Assembly (NCBI RefSeq): GCF_025515275.1
Contig: NZ_JAOPFU010000014.1
Coordinates: 1-64,000, forward strand
Reading direction: 5' to 3'
DNA length: 64,000 bases
Source: Catenovulum sp. 2E275
GTDB taxonomy: Bacteria; Pseudomonadota; Gammaproteobacteria; Enterobacterales; Alteromonadaceae
Made by a program: the position numbers and the translations under genes. Position 1 is the first letter of the stretch; each line of letters starts with the position of its first letter. This document shows, piece after piece, positions 1 to 8,890 of this stretch. A model generated the notes under the pieces. The model worked only from the letters and a program-made list of their open reading frames with translations. It was not told where the DNA came from and ran no database searches.

Positions 1-12
1 TTCCTGCTTGAA

Positions 13-314
13 TTCAAGTAATAAGTGCAATGATTGGATAGATAACAATTAATTTAGCAAAATATAAAACATTAATTTATTCACAACCCTATAAAGCAAG
101 TTAAGAAATAGAAGTAACTAACTGAAAATATTTAATTTTAACAGTGAGTGTCATTGTTATTTTCTTTCAAGTAATAAGTGCAATGATTGGATAGATAACA
201 ATTAATTTAGCAAAATATAAAATATTAATTTATTCACAACCCTATAAAGCAAGTTAAGAAATAGAAGTAACTAGCTGAAAATATTTAATTTTAACAGTGA
301 GTGTCATTGTTATT
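13..314. repeat. 149-bp tandem direct repeat, two copies
   Basis: Copy 1 is 13-161 and copy 2 is 166-314. They align over 149 bases with two substitutions that I can see, and are separated by four bases. A third, very short start of the unit (tcaagtaat) lies at 317-325 against the end of the neighbouring gene. The unit is AT-rich and has no open frame. It lies just downstream of the first cassette-like gene (minus strand), where an attC site would be expected, but I cannot fold it into a convincing attC. It may be a duplicated cassette tail or a recent tandem duplication. Confidence 0.9.
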
Positions 315-328
315 CGTCAAGTAATTTG

Positions 329-889
329 TTAGGTTTTGAATTCACCGTTGTGTATTTTTCGGTCAATTATATTCCGAACCTTACTATTTAACATAGACGA
401 ATGAGATATTCTATTTTCAAAATTACCTTGTTGTTGCCACTGCCACTTGCAATCATCATTAATACAATGCACAAGTTGTCCTGAATAATCGTTAAGTTCT
501 AGGCTAGATTTACAATCAGGGCAACGAGGATGAAGATCCCTGATTGAATATTTGTCATTATGATAATTAGGCTTTGACCAGTTCCACGACCAATCAATTC
601 CTAAAATTTGATCTGATTTATAGTTAATAAAAGCAGGCTCACGATCAGGTATTCTTGAGTGAATAAAAGGAATAAGTAATACAAGAAAAGGTACGATTAG
701 GCATAAAGCCCAGACAGGGATTACAACTTCGTATACGAACAAAGATAAAATATAAAACAATATGCTTTTTACTTCAGGCCAAAGAGCAGATATCCACGTA
801 AAACAAGCTGCAAAAATAAATATTAACCCAGCTGAAATTACTTTACTCCATACTGGATCTTTCCATGCTTTCAGTAGAAGACTCTTCAT
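329..889 (-). CDS. Cassette-like membrane protein with zinc ribbon, unknown function
   Basis: I do not recognise a named family. The 186-residue product has two hydrophobic segments (about residues 17-37 and 43-75), then a soluble tail with a CPDC pair followed by a second cysteine pair about 20 residues on (CINDDC), which looks like a zinc ribbon. The start is well supported: GAGG lies four bases before the ATG. The stop codon TAA sits inside ACCTAAC, which fits the left core of an integron attC site. This overlap is common for cassette genes. The gene follows the attC-like site at 912-989 with a short leader, so it reads as the second cassette of the array. The DPVWSKVIS motif near the N terminus resembles short membrane proteins found in accessory and defence loci; that link is from memory and weak. 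Confidence 0.7.
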   Translation of the reverse strand: MKSLLLKAWKDPVWSKVISAGLIFIFAACFTWISALWPEVKSILFYILSLFVYEVVIPVWALCLIVPFLVLLIPFIHSRIPDREPAFINYKSDQILGIDWSWNWSKPNYHNDKYSIRDLHPRCPDCKSSLELNDYSGQLVHCINDDCKWQWQQQGNFENRISHSSMLNSKVRNIIDRKIHNGEFKT

Positions 890-911
890 ATATCCTCGGT
901 CATCGAAAAAA

Positions 912-989
912 AACTAACGCCCCGCGCATGCGCGCGAACTTGTGAGCGTCGCAGGGGCCGCAGGCCCCGAATGACGCGGATTGTTAGGC
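912..989 (-). other. Integron attC-like recombination site
   Basis: On the minus strand the site begins GCCTAAC (989-983), matching RYYYAAC, and ends GTTAG (918-914). The ends pair: CTAAC 914-918 with GTTAG 983-987, then a three-base internal loop, then CCGCG 922-926 with CGCGG 975-979. Inside is a perfect hairpin, GGGGCC 954-959 with GGCCCC 963-968. This nested stem with unpaired bases between boxes is the architecture of attC sites. It is strikingly GC-rich in an AT-rich region and lies exactly between two small same-strand genes. The 3' core is GTTAGTT, an imperfect fit to GTTRRRY at the sixth base. Confidence 0.75.
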
Positions 990-1023
990 AAACCGTACAT
1001 CAAAACTGGAATACACTTAACCA

Positions 1024-1395
1024 CTAAAGATCAAAAAAATCACGCATGTTCTGCATAGGCTTTTCACACATATCGTCCCAGAAAAATTTGTAATCAATGT
1101 TTTGAGGCTTACTTGCCCACCAACGCTGAGCGTCTTTTCTAATCTTTGCCGAGTGTTCTGGCGATATTTTTGAAGCTATTCTGAATTTTTCAAGAAGCGC
1201 CTCTCCATCTTCAGCGTAATTATTTTTCTTTGAAAGCTCTACGCAAATGTAAACCATACCAGAATAGTTTTGCTCTTGTGCTCTCTGAAACTCATGTGTC
1301 TCATAATTAGGTATATTATCAACAGCACTATTAGCTCTTGACTCATCGTTAAATAATAAAAAAATTAAGATAATAATGATTTTATGCATAGACAT
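1024..1395 (-). CDS. Small secreted cassette-like protein, unknown function
   Basis: Unrecognised protein of 123 residues. It begins with a signal-peptide-like stretch (positively charged start, then IIIILIFLLF, likely cleaved after SRA near residue 21) and continues as a charged soluble domain with a WW pair, an FFWDDMC segment and two cysteines. The frame could open 13 codons earlier, at 1434. I chose the ATG at 1395 because it directly abuts GTTAGGC (1402-1396), the expected 3' core of an attI or attC site, so the upstream codons would belong to the recombination site and not the gene. It is followed by the attC-like site at 912-989 and is the integrase-proximal cassette. Confidence 0.65.
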   Translation of the reverse strand: MSMHKIIIILIFLLFNDESRANSAVDNIPNYETHEFQRAQEQNYSGMVYICVELSKKNNYAEDGEALLEKFRIASKISPEHSAKIRKDAQRWWASKPQNIDYKFFWDDMCEKPMQNMRDFFDL

Positions 1396-1402
1396 GCCTA
1401 AC
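1396..1402 (-). other. Cassette insertion boundary (GTTAGGC core of attI/attC)
   Basis: GTTAGGC on the minus strand matches the GTTRRRY core where integron integrases cut. The next three bases are the ATG of the first cassette gene. The integrase remnant begins about 290 bases away on the opposite strand, which is the normal geometry for attI between intI and the first cassette. The rest of attI cannot be defined from sequence alone. Confidence 0.55.
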
Positions 1403-1420
1403 AGCTTATTATCATGAATT

Positions 1421-1650
1421 CTCGCTTTCCACATACGTGCTGAATAAAGAATCCATAAATAAAAATAATTAATTTCAAAAACTTAGCCTATTTAAATTTA
1501 AAGTCAATCATATTTTTTAGTGTAGAAACCAATAAATGTGTGAAACAGAGAATCAATCAGCCTATTATGCAAACCAGTAAATAATTTTAAATCAATAACT
1601 TAACATTATAAATGTAGAAAGCGAGCCATTAATATTCTGGAGAAAGCGAG
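1421..1650. repeat. Three copies of GAAAGCGAG between cassettes and integrase remnant
   Basis: GAAAGCGAG occurs on the plus strand at 1617-1625 and 1642-1650 (period 25) and on the minus strand at 1429-1421. All lie between the cassette boundary and the integrase remnant, where attI accessory repeats bound by integrase would be expected. The role is inferred only from position. Confidence 0.4.
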
Positions 1651-1695
1651 ACTGTACTGGCAAAAAATCAATCTTAAAATTAAACCTGTATATAA

Positions 1696-2081
1696 CCATT
1701 TTTAGAATCTATCCAAGCTGAATTGCGAATTCGATATTACAGTTATCAAACAGAGAAAGCTTATTTGCATTGGATAAACTATTTCATTCGTTTTAATGGT
1801 TACAAGCGCCCGAAAACATGGGAAATTTTGAAATTGAACGATTCTTAACTCATTTAGCCGTTAATAAATAGGTTAGCGCAGCAACTTAAAATCAAGCTCT
1901 TTGCGCAATAATATTCGTCTATAAAAATATTCTGAATAAAGAAACCAACAATTTAAATTTTAGATTTACAAAAAAGCAAGCTTCTATGCCTGCTGTATTG
2001 TTTGATGCTGGTCTCAGGATTAATAAAGCACTAAGGTTACGTATTAAAGATATTGATTTTAATGGCTGAGATAATATTGTT
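1696..2081 (+). pseudogene. intI: Degenerate integron integrase (intI) remnant
   Basis: Reading 1696 onward gives PFLESIQAELRIRYYSYQ, then TEKAYLHWINYFIRF, the N-terminal core-binding region of integron tyrosine recombinases. A frameshift lies near 1816-1821. The next frame gives MGNFEIERFLTHLAVNK, then stops at 1869 (TAG) and 1887 (TAA), then NQALCAIIF, FRFTKKQASMP and GLRINKALRLRIKDIDF, with further stops at 2067 and 2082. About 30 residues that normally lie between the MPAV-type segment and GLRI are missing, so there is an in-frame internal deletion. The C-terminal half with the HxxR box and catalytic tyrosine is absent, and no start codon is evident. The remnant points away from the two cassettes, as intI does in intact integrons. 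It is certainly non-functional as it stands. Confidence 0.88.
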
Positions 2082-2209
2082 TGAGAGTATTATTAGACAA
2101 TTAACAAAATTAATCTATACATAATTGTATCCACCAGCGCCCTGCGTGCGAACAAAGTTAAGCTCAATCTCGTTATCTGGTCAATACACAGAGTTTGATA
2201 TTAATAACA

Positions 2210-3616
2210 TTATTCACACTCCCAATAGCCAATGGCTGCTTTTAATTGACCATTTACCCATAAATATGGGATATGCGGTCTAAGCCAAACTGGTACTGCT
2301 AACTCTTGTAAACATTGCTTAATCGTTTTTGTACAGTTTCGGTATTTTGGTCTGCAAGTTAATTTTACGCTTGGGTTAAATGTCAGTTTAATGGTATCGC
2401 CCGCTTTAATTTGAATACCTAATTGTTGCCAGTTAATTGTACAGTTTTGTCCGTTTGATAAATTAATCTGAGTTTGGTTATTTTGTATTAAATCTGCTGG
2501 GCTTAGCGTTATATCTTGGGCGATTGTCGCAAAGCCATTAACTTGCGCCTGAGTAAAATAAAACAGTTTATTTTTATATTGCCAAAGCTCACCAAGCTGC
2601 AAGCTAACTTTAGGCTGCTGCTCTACGTGAGTTCCAATATTTGTTAAAATTTGCTGAATAACGGCTTGTGATGGCATCGGCTCAGAAAAGCTCTGCAACC
2701 AGTATCGCAGCAAATTAGTTTGCCTGGCTATGCTCAACTTAGCTAAAACCGTTAAATCGAGCTGATTTAACGCTTTTAATTTATGAGCATGGTTTTCGGG
2801 ATTGCTAGACTGGGCTAAGGCTAGATCCTGTATTGCGACTTCTTTTAAAATATCCTGCTCTTGCTGGCAAAGTTCAGCGCTTCTGGCAATACACTTTTGA
2901 AATTCAGGCCAACGAGTCTCAATTAAGGGTAATACTTGATTGCGTAAAAAGTTACGCTCAAAATCATCATTTAAATTACTTTCATCTTCAACCCAGCTTA
3001 AATGATGCTGTTTCGCGTAAGCCAAAATTGCGGCTTTATTTTGTTTTAACAAAGGCCGCCATAATAATTTGTTGGTATCGGTGTAAGTGTTAAGTTGAGC
3101 TTCATCCTTATCTAAAGTAGAGCCGAAAACCGGTAATTCACTTAACTTTCTTAACCTTGCCATTGCGCCTAAACCGGCAGGACCGCTACCTCGTTTTAAC
3201 CGGAGTAACACCGTTTCAGCCTGATCATTTAAATGCTGTGCGGTAATTAATACGCTGTCATCTAAAGTTAACTGTTCAAATGCTTGATACCGCTCTGCTC
3301 TTGCTAGCGCTTCAAGGCTCTGCCGGTTTTGTTTATTTAAATTGACCTTTTTAAACTGAAAAGCAATGTTGCGTTGTTGGCAAAAATCACGGCAAAATGC
3401 CAGCCAGTGATCTGCATTTTTACTTAATCCATGATGAATATGAATCGCGGACAAATTAATTTGCAGCGCAAGCTGTTGAGCATTTTTAATTAAACAATCC
3501 AGCAATACAATTGAGTCTACTCCGCCGCTTAACCCAACCACTAAAGGTCGCTGCTCGCTGGCAAATTGTTTCAACTGATCCAACTCTGTTTTATTTAATA
3601 ACATATTCATTTTCAT
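2210..3616 (-). CDS. tilS: tRNA(Ile)-lysidine synthase TilS
   Basis: Ligates lysine to C34 of the CAU-anticodon isoleucine tRNA, changing its decoding from AUG to AUA; acts in the cytoplasm. The 468-residue product has the N-type ATP pyrophosphatase P-loop SGGVDS at residues 30-35 and an HIHHGLS segment, followed by the substrate-binding and C-terminal TilS domains ending in PVWLRPHIPYLWV. Length fits gammaproteobacterial TilS with both C-terminal domains. Three in-frame ATGs lie within the first five codons, so the exact start is uncertain by up to four codons. It is last in the accA-side run, but a terminator-like hairpin separates it from accA, so it may have its own promoter. Confidence 0.95.
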   Translation of the reverse strand: MKMNMLLNKTELDQLKQFASEQRPLVVGLSGGVDSIVLLDCLIKNAQQLALQINLSAIHIHHGLSKNADHWLAFCRDFCQQRNIAFQFKKVNLNKQNRQSLEALARAERYQAFEQLTLDDSVLITAQHLNDQAETVLLRLKRGSGPAGLGAMARLRKLSELPVFGSTLDKDEAQLNTYTDTNKLLWRPLLKQNKAAILAYAKQHHLSWVEDESNLNDDFERNFLRNQVLPLIETRWPEFQKCIARSAELCQQEQDILKEVAIQDLALAQSSNPENHAHKLKALNQLDLTVLAKLSIARQTNLLRYWLQSFSEPMPSQAVIQQILTNIGTHVEQQPKVSLQLGELWQYKNKLFYFTQAQVNGFATIAQDITLSPADLIQNNQTQINLSNGQNCTINWQQLGIQIKAGDTIKLTFNPSVKLTCRPKYRNCTKTIKQCLQELAVPVWLRPHIPYLWVNGQLKAAIGYWECE

Positions 3617-3636
3617 TTACCGTTTAGCTCTAAAAC

Positions 3637-3664
3637 AACAAAACCCGCACAGGCGGGTTTTGTT
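3637..3664 (-). terminator. Terminator-like hairpin between accA and tilS
   Basis: Perfect 12-base inverted repeat (3637-3648 with 3653-3664) around the four-base loop acag. The stem has a GC-rich centre and A/T-rich flanks. It lies between accA (ends 3702) and tilS (starts 3616), both on the minus strand, so it should end or attenuate accA transcription. Confidence 0.8.
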
Positions 3665-3701
3665 AGCTGATATTGCCATTAATTTTTTAATTTAAAAATA
3701 A

Positions 3702-4661
3702 TTAGCAATAACCAAACGACATTAATTTTTGATAACGGTTAGCTAATAATGCTTCGTCATCTTGCCCTTGTAGCTCGGTTAATTGTGCTTTAATAGTTTG
3801 TTTCATATTATGTGCCATTAAAGCAAAATCACGGTGAGCGCCACCTAATGGCTCGTTGATAATATTATCAACTAAACCTAATTCTTTTAAGCGTGGAGCT
3901 GTAATACCCATAGCCTCGGCTGCTAATTCAGCTTTGTCTGCGCTTTTCCATAAAATAGAAGCACAGCCTTCCGGTGAAATAACAGAATAAGTGCTATATT
4001 GCAGCATATTCACTTTATCACCTACCCCAATCGCTAGTGCGCCACCAGAACCACCTTCACCAATCACAGTACAAATAACGGGTACTGTTAAACGCGCCAT
4101 AACCTGTAAATTTTTTGCAATGGCTTCACTTTGGCCACGCTCTTCAGCACCAACACCCGGATAGGCACCCGGAGTATCAATAAAAGTAATAATTGGCATT
4201 TTAAAACGTTCAGCCATTTGCATTAAACGTAATGCTTTACGATAACCTTCTGGGCGTGGCATACCAAAGTTACGTTTAATTTTTTCTGCGGTATCACGGC
4301 CTTTTTGATGGCCAATCACAACAACCGGAATATCATCTAAACGAGCTGTCCCACAAACAATGGCTGGGTCATCAGCAAATGCGCGATCCCCTGCTTGTTC
4401 ATCAAACTCAGTAAATACACGGTCAATATAATCCTGAGTATAAGGGCGTTGAGGATGACGGGCTAACTGGGCAATTTGCCATGCACCTAAATTTGAGAAG
4501 ATTTTTTCAGACAGATCTTTGCTCTTTTGTTTGAGTTTATTGATCTCTTCTTCAATATCAATATTTAATTCGCCACCATTTTTGGTAACGTTTTTTAATT
4601 CTTCTATTTTTGCTTCTAAGTCAGCAATCGGCTGTTCAAATTCAAGAAAACTTAAGCTCAT
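3702..4661 (-). CDS. accA: Acetyl-CoA carboxylase carboxyltransferase subunit alpha
   Basis: Alpha half of the carboxyltransferase that moves CO2 from biotin to acetyl-CoA to form malonyl-CoA, the first step of fatty acid synthesis; works with AccD. The 319-residue length matches E. coli AccA. The crotonase-type fold shows DTPGAYPG at 162-169 and the glycine-rich oxyanion segment [10 protein letters not shown] at 201-210. The N-terminal coiled region (residues 10-55) is typical. It follows dnaE with about 100 bases between them, as in other Gammaproteobacteria. Confidence 0.97.
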   Translation of the reverse strand: MSLSFLEFEQPIADLEAKIEELKNVTKNGGELNIDIEEEINKLKQKSKDLSEKIFSNLGAWQIAQLARHPQRPYTQDYIDRVFTEFDEQAGDRAFADDPAIVCGTARLDDIPVVVIGHQKGRDTAEKIKRNFGMPRPEGYRKALRLMQMAERFKMPIITFIDTPGAYPGVGAEERGQSEAIAKNLQVMARLTVPVICTVIGEGGSGGALAIGVGDKVNMLQYSTYSVISPEGCASILWKSADKAELAAEAMGITAPRLKELGLVDNIINEPLGGAHRDFALMAHNMKQTIKAQLTELQGQDDEALLANRYQKLMSFGYC

Positions 4662-4763
4662 GGATGTATTTCTACCCTTTTAAAGTCCAATTTATCCCTA
4701 ACAGCGTTTATTTTAGGGACTGAACGCTAATCAATAATCTGTCGTTTATGAGTCAAATTAAGC

Positions 4764-7700
4764 CTAATAAACGAGTGAAACCTGTTCTTCTCCAACAATT
4801 TGCCGTAGATCATACAGCAAACTATCACTTGGTGTCACATACCATTGCACACCAACTTTAATTTGTGCCTGCGCATTGTCTCTAGTGTAGTTAAAAACTA
4901 AAGGGGTCACACCTTCTTTATACGCATAATTATTTTCAGCATCTTTTTTGCTTAATATTGTATTTAGCTGATTAATTGTACTGTCTGTTAAATTTTGTTG
5001 ATTCAAATTAACAGCCACTGATTTTACGTGTTTTTCCCGCAATTGCACAATATCTTGTAAGCGTTTAGCTGTCATTCCGAGTCCGCCGGAAAAATCATCA
5101 AACTCTACTGGACCAGCAACAACCACCACTTTATCTTTAACTAATAAAGCTTCGTATTCATCAAACATATCCGGGAAAATTCTAACATCAATTCGTGCAC
5201 TTTTATCATCCAAGGTTAAAATTGCCCAGCGTCTGCCTTTTTTGTTAACCATGACTTTAACGCCAATAATTAAACCTGCGGTAGCAACTTCTTCGTCACG
5301 ACGGGTCGGTGCAAGCTCGTTAATTCGTGCGCTAACATAATTTTTTAGCTCTTTGCGATAACGATTAATCGGGTGACCCGTTAAATATAAACCTAGGGTT
5401 TCTCTTTCCCCTTCCAGCCAAACTTCTTCCGGCCATTTAGCAACATTGGCAAATGCTTGTTCAACTTCTTCCGGCTCTGTGGTTAATAAACCAAATAAAT
5501 CGCCTTGGCCAGACATTTGATCTTTAGCGTGTTGATCGGCAGCGCGCATGGCATCTTCAAGCGTTGCCATTAATGCAGCTCGGTGTGGGCCTTTTACATC
5601 TTTTGGTCCAAGCGCATCCATAGCGCCAGCTTGAATTAATTTTTCAAGTACACGGCGATTAACTCGCTTTAAGTCAACTCTGGCACAAAAGTCGAATAAA
5701 TCTTTAAAAGTACCGCCCTGATTACGCGCTTCAATAATCGCTTCAATCGGGCCTTCACCAACCCCTTTTACCGCGCCAATACCATAAACGACATCCCCTT
5801 GTTCGTTTACGGTAAATTTATATTGCCCCTGATTCACATCCGGCGGAATAATTTTAAGTTTCATCCGCTCAATTTCATCAACCAAGGTCACCACTTTATC
5901 GGTATTATCCATATCGGCCGATAAAACAGCGGCCATAAATTCAGATGGATAGTGGGTTTTCATCCATAAAGTTTGGTATGAAACTAATGCGTAAGCAGCG
6001 GAGTGAGATTTATTAAAACCATAACCTGCAAATTTTTCTACCAAGTCGAAAATTTTCATTGCAAGTTCGGGATCTATCCCATTATTTTTAGCGCCGTCTT
6101 CAAAGGTGCTACGCTGCTTAGCCATTTCTTCGGGTTTTTTCTTACCCATAGCACGGCGTAATAAGTCAGCTCCACCCAGTGAATAGCCCGCCATCACCTG
6201 TGCAATCTGCATAACCTGTTCTTGATACAGAATAATCCCGTAGGTAGGATCAAGAATTTCTTTTAAACATTCATGCTGATATTGAGCATCTGGATACGAA
6301 ATTTCTTCACGGCCACGTTTACGGTCGATAAAGTTATCTACCATGCCTGATTGCAACGGCCCGGGACGAAACAGCGCCACTAGAGCTATCATATCTTCAA
6401 AACAATCCGGTTGCAGACGTTTTATCAGGTCTTTCATCCCGCGCGATTCAAGCTGAAACACGGCGGTTGTTTCATAACGCTTTAAGGTTTCAAAACTTTT
6501 TTTATCATCGGTTGCAATAGCGGCAATATCAATTTCAGGTTTACCCTCTTTTTGCAAACGAACATTAGCCATATCAATTGCCCACTGCATGATGGTTAAT
6601 GTGCGTAAACCTAAAAAGTCGAACTTAACTAAACCTGCGGTTTCAACATCATTTTTATCAAATTGAGTAACCGGCTGCTTGCCTTCTGAATCACAATATA
6701 AAGGCGCAAAATCAGTAATTGTCGTTGGCGAAATAACAACACCACCGGCATGTTTACCGGCATTACGGGTTGTACCTTCTAAAATTCGCGCCATATCGAT
6801 CAGTGAGCGAACTTCTTCATCGGCATCGTATAATTCGGGTAACCTTGGCTCAACATCAAATGCTTTGGCTAGCGTCATCCCCGGATCGCCCGGTATTAAT
6901 TTTGAAATCCGGTCAACAAATCCAAAGGGATGGCCTAATACCCGACCTACATCACGTACCACGGCTTTTGCAGCCATAGTACCAAAGGTAATAATCTGAG
7001 ATACGGCATCCCGACCATACATTTGTGCAACGTGATCAATGACCTCATCTCGTCTGTCCATACAAAAATCGACGTCAAAATCTGGCATTGAAACCCGCTC
7101 AGGGTTTAAGAAACGTTCAAATAGTAGGTCAAATTCTAGCGGGTCTAAGTCGGTAATTTTAAGCGCATAAGCGACTAAAGAACCAGCACCCGAACCCCGT
7201 CCTGGTCCAACCGGAATGTTATTATCTTTACTCCACTGAATAAATTCCATTACGATTAAAAAGTAGCCAGGGAAACCCATTTGGTTAATACAATCCAGCT
7301 CTATTTTTAAACGTTCATCATATTCAGCGCGCTTTTCGGCACGTTCACTCGGATCAGGAAATAAAAAGACTAAACGCTCTTCTAAACCTTCTTGTGACAC
7401 TTTCACCAAATAATCTTCGGTCGACATGCCGCCGGTTGGAAAGTTTGGTAAAAAATATTCGCCTAAACGTATAGTGACATTACAACGTTTGGCAATTTCC
7501 ACTGAGTTGGTTAATGCTTCAGGAACATCTTTAAAAAGCTCGCACATTTCATCTTCTGTGCGTAAATACTGTTGATTGGAATAACGTTTAGGTCTGCGTT
7601 TATCTTCGAGTGTATACCCGTCGTGAATCGCAACCCTGATTTCATGCGCCGCAAAATCATCAGCTTTTAAAAAGCAAACCTCATTGGTCGCAACCACAGG

Positions 7701-8282
7701 TAAATCATGTTCAGCCGCCCAATCTATCGCCATGTGAAGATATTCTTCTTCGTTTTCACGGCCGGTACGTAATAGCTCAAGGTAAAAATGGTCAGCGAAA
7801 TGAGTTTGATAGAACTCAGTAATGGAGCGAGCCATCCGCTGGTTGCCTTTAATTAGGGCTAAACCTAAGTCCCCTTCGCGGCCACCGGATAATAAAATTA
7901 ATCCGGCTTTATGCTCAACTAACCAGTTTTTATCAATAACCGGTTTATCCTGTACTGAACCTCGTAAATAAGCTTTTGAAATCAATAATGTCAGGTTTTT
8001 ATAACCTTCATTATTTTTTGCCAGTATAACCAAACGAAACAGCTCATCGCCAAGTTCATCACTTTTAACCCAAAAATCAGCACCCACAATCGGTTTAATG
8101 CCGGTGCCATTAGCAGCGCCATAAAATCGCACTAGGCCACATAAGTTCCCCTGATCGGTAATCGCAACCGCCGGCATTTGTAATTCTTCAATTTTGCCAA
8201 CAATAGGTTTAATTTTGGCTAAACCATCCACCATTGAAAAATCGGAATGAACTCTTAAATGAATAAACTTAGGATCGGTCAT
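4764..8282 (-). CDS. dnaE: DNA polymerase III subunit alpha
   Basis: Replicative polymerase catalytic subunit. The 1172 residues are close to the E. coli length (1160). The order is an N-terminal PHP domain beginning [12 protein letters not shown], the PolC-type palm with PDFDVDF near residue 400 (two of the three catalytic aspartates), a helix-hairpin-helix region, an OB fold near residues 985-1065 and the tau-binding C terminus. The PHP domain lacks an obvious full metal site, as in other proteobacterial DnaE proteins that rely on a separate exonuclease subunit. The start ATG overlaps the rnhB stop by one base (TAATG), so the two genes are translationally coupled. Confidence 0.98.
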   Translation of the reverse strand: MTDPKFIHLRVHSDFSMVDGLAKIKPIVGKIEELQMPAVAITDQGNLCGLVRFYGAANGTGIKPIVGADFWVKSDELGDELFRLVILAKNNEGYKNLTLLISKAYLRGSVQDKPVIDKNWLVEHKAGLILLSGGREGDLGLALIKGNQRMARSITEFYQTHFADHFYLELLRTGRENEEEYLHMAIDWAAEHDLPVVATNEVCFLKADDFAAHEIRVAIHDGYTLEDKRRPKRYSNQQYLRTEDEMCELFKDVPEALTNSVEIAKRCNVTIRLGEYFLPNFPTGGMSTEDYLVKVSQEGLEERLVFLFPDPSERAEKRAEYDERLKIELDCINQMGFPGYFLIVMEFIQWSKDNNIPVGPGRGSGAGSLVAYALKITDLDPLEFDLLFERFLNPERVSMPDFDVDFCMDRRDEVIDHVAQMYGRDAVSQIITFGTMAAKAVVRDVGRVLGHPFGFVDRISKLIPGDPGMTLAKAFDVEPRLPELYDADEEVRSLIDMARILEGTTRNAGKHAGGVVISPTTITDFAPLYCDSEGKQPVTQFDKNDVETAGLVKFDFLGLRTLTIMQWAIDMANVRLQKEGKPEIDIAAIATDDKKSFETLKRYETTAVFQLESRGMKDLIKRLQPDCFEDMIALVALFRPGPLQSGMVDNFIDRKRGREEISYPDAQYQHECLKEILDPTYGIILYQEQVMQIAQVMAGYSLGGADLLRRAMGKKKPEEMAKQRSTFEDGAKNNGIDPELAMKIFDLVEKFAGYGFNKSHSAAYALVSYQTLWMKTHYPSEFMAAVLSADMDNTDKVVTLVDEIERMKLKIIPPDVNQGQYKFTVNEQGDVVYGIGAVKGVGEGPIEAIIEARNQGGTFKDLFDFCARVDLKRVNRRVLEKLIQAGAMDALGPKDVKGPHRAALMATLEDAMRAADQHAKDQMSGQGDLFGLLTTEPEEVEQAFANVAKWPEEVWLEGERETLGLYLTGHPINRYRKELKNYVSARINELAPTRRDEEVATAGLIIGVKVMVNKKGRRWAILTLDDKSARIDVRIFPDMFDEYEALLVKDKVVVVAGPVEFDDFSGGLGMTAKRLQDIVQLREKHVKSVAVNLNQQNLTDSTINQLNTILSKKDAENNYAYKEGVTPLVFNYTRDNAQAQIKVGVQWYVTPSDSLLYDLRQIVGEEQVSLVY

Positions 8283-8890
8283 TAGTCCTGACTCTCTAAT
8301 AATTTTTTCACAGGTTTAAAGCTTTTACGGTATGCAGAAATTACACCATGCTCGGCTAATAATGCAAGATGCGCCGCCGTAGGATAACCCTTGTGTTTTT
8401 CAAATCCGTATTGCGGAAATTGCTCGGCTAATGCAAACATTTCACGGTCACGATATTCTTTAGCCAAAATAGAAGCTGCACTGATAGCCGGAATTAAATC
8501 ATCGCCTTTAATAATGGCCTGACACGGAATACTAACTTGTGGCACTTTATTACCATCAATTAACGCAAGTTGTGGCGTTATTTTAAGCCCTTCAATTGCC
8601 CGTTTCATCGCTAAAAAGCTTGCTTGCAAAATATTAATTTGATCAATCTCAAGCGGCGTTGCCGTACCAATTGCCCAAGCTAAAGCTTTTTGTTTAATTT
8701 CAATTTCAAACGCGGCACGTTTTTTTTCACTTAACTTTTTTGAGTCGCGTAAACCAATAATCGGATTATTTGGATCTAAAATGACCGCTGCTGCAACTAC
8801 ACAACCAACTAAAGGTCCGCGACCTACTTCATCTACACCCGCAATAATGCGGGTTTTCTGCTCGGCTTCAAAGTCAAAATCAATTTGCAT
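8282..8890 (-). CDS. rnhB: Ribonuclease HII
   Basis: Cleaves RNA in RNA-DNA hybrids and starts removal of single ribonucleotides from DNA. The 202-residue product has the RNase HII signature [13 protein letters not shown] with catalytic D20 and E21, then the conserved [10 protein letters not shown] segment (about residues 49-58), later acidic positions and the C-terminal HKGYPT motif. It overlaps lpxB by 11 bases and dnaE by one, inside the lpx-dnaE run. Confidence 0.97.
   Translation of the reverse strand: MQIDFDFEAEQKTRIIAGVDEVGRGPLVGCVVAAAVILDPNNPIIGLRDSKKLSEKKRAAFEIEIKQKALAWAIGTATPLEIDQINILQASFLAMKRAIEGLKITPQLALIDGNKVPQVSIPCQAIIKGDDLIPAISAASILAKEYRDREMFALAEQFPQYGFEKHKGYPTAAHLALLAEHGVISAYRKSFKPVKKLLESQD

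Noticed and set aside
1-328. Repeats as a CRISPR array
   Set aside because: Only two 149-base copies with a four-base spacer; CRISPR repeats are short and have unique spacers of 25-40 bases.
2833-3093. Plus-strand open frame of 86 codons
   Set aside because: It lies antisense within tilS, which has strong motifs; no ribosome site or family match.
6679-6999. Plus-strand open frame of 106 codons
   Set aside because: Antisense shadow of dnaE; composition follows the complementary codons.
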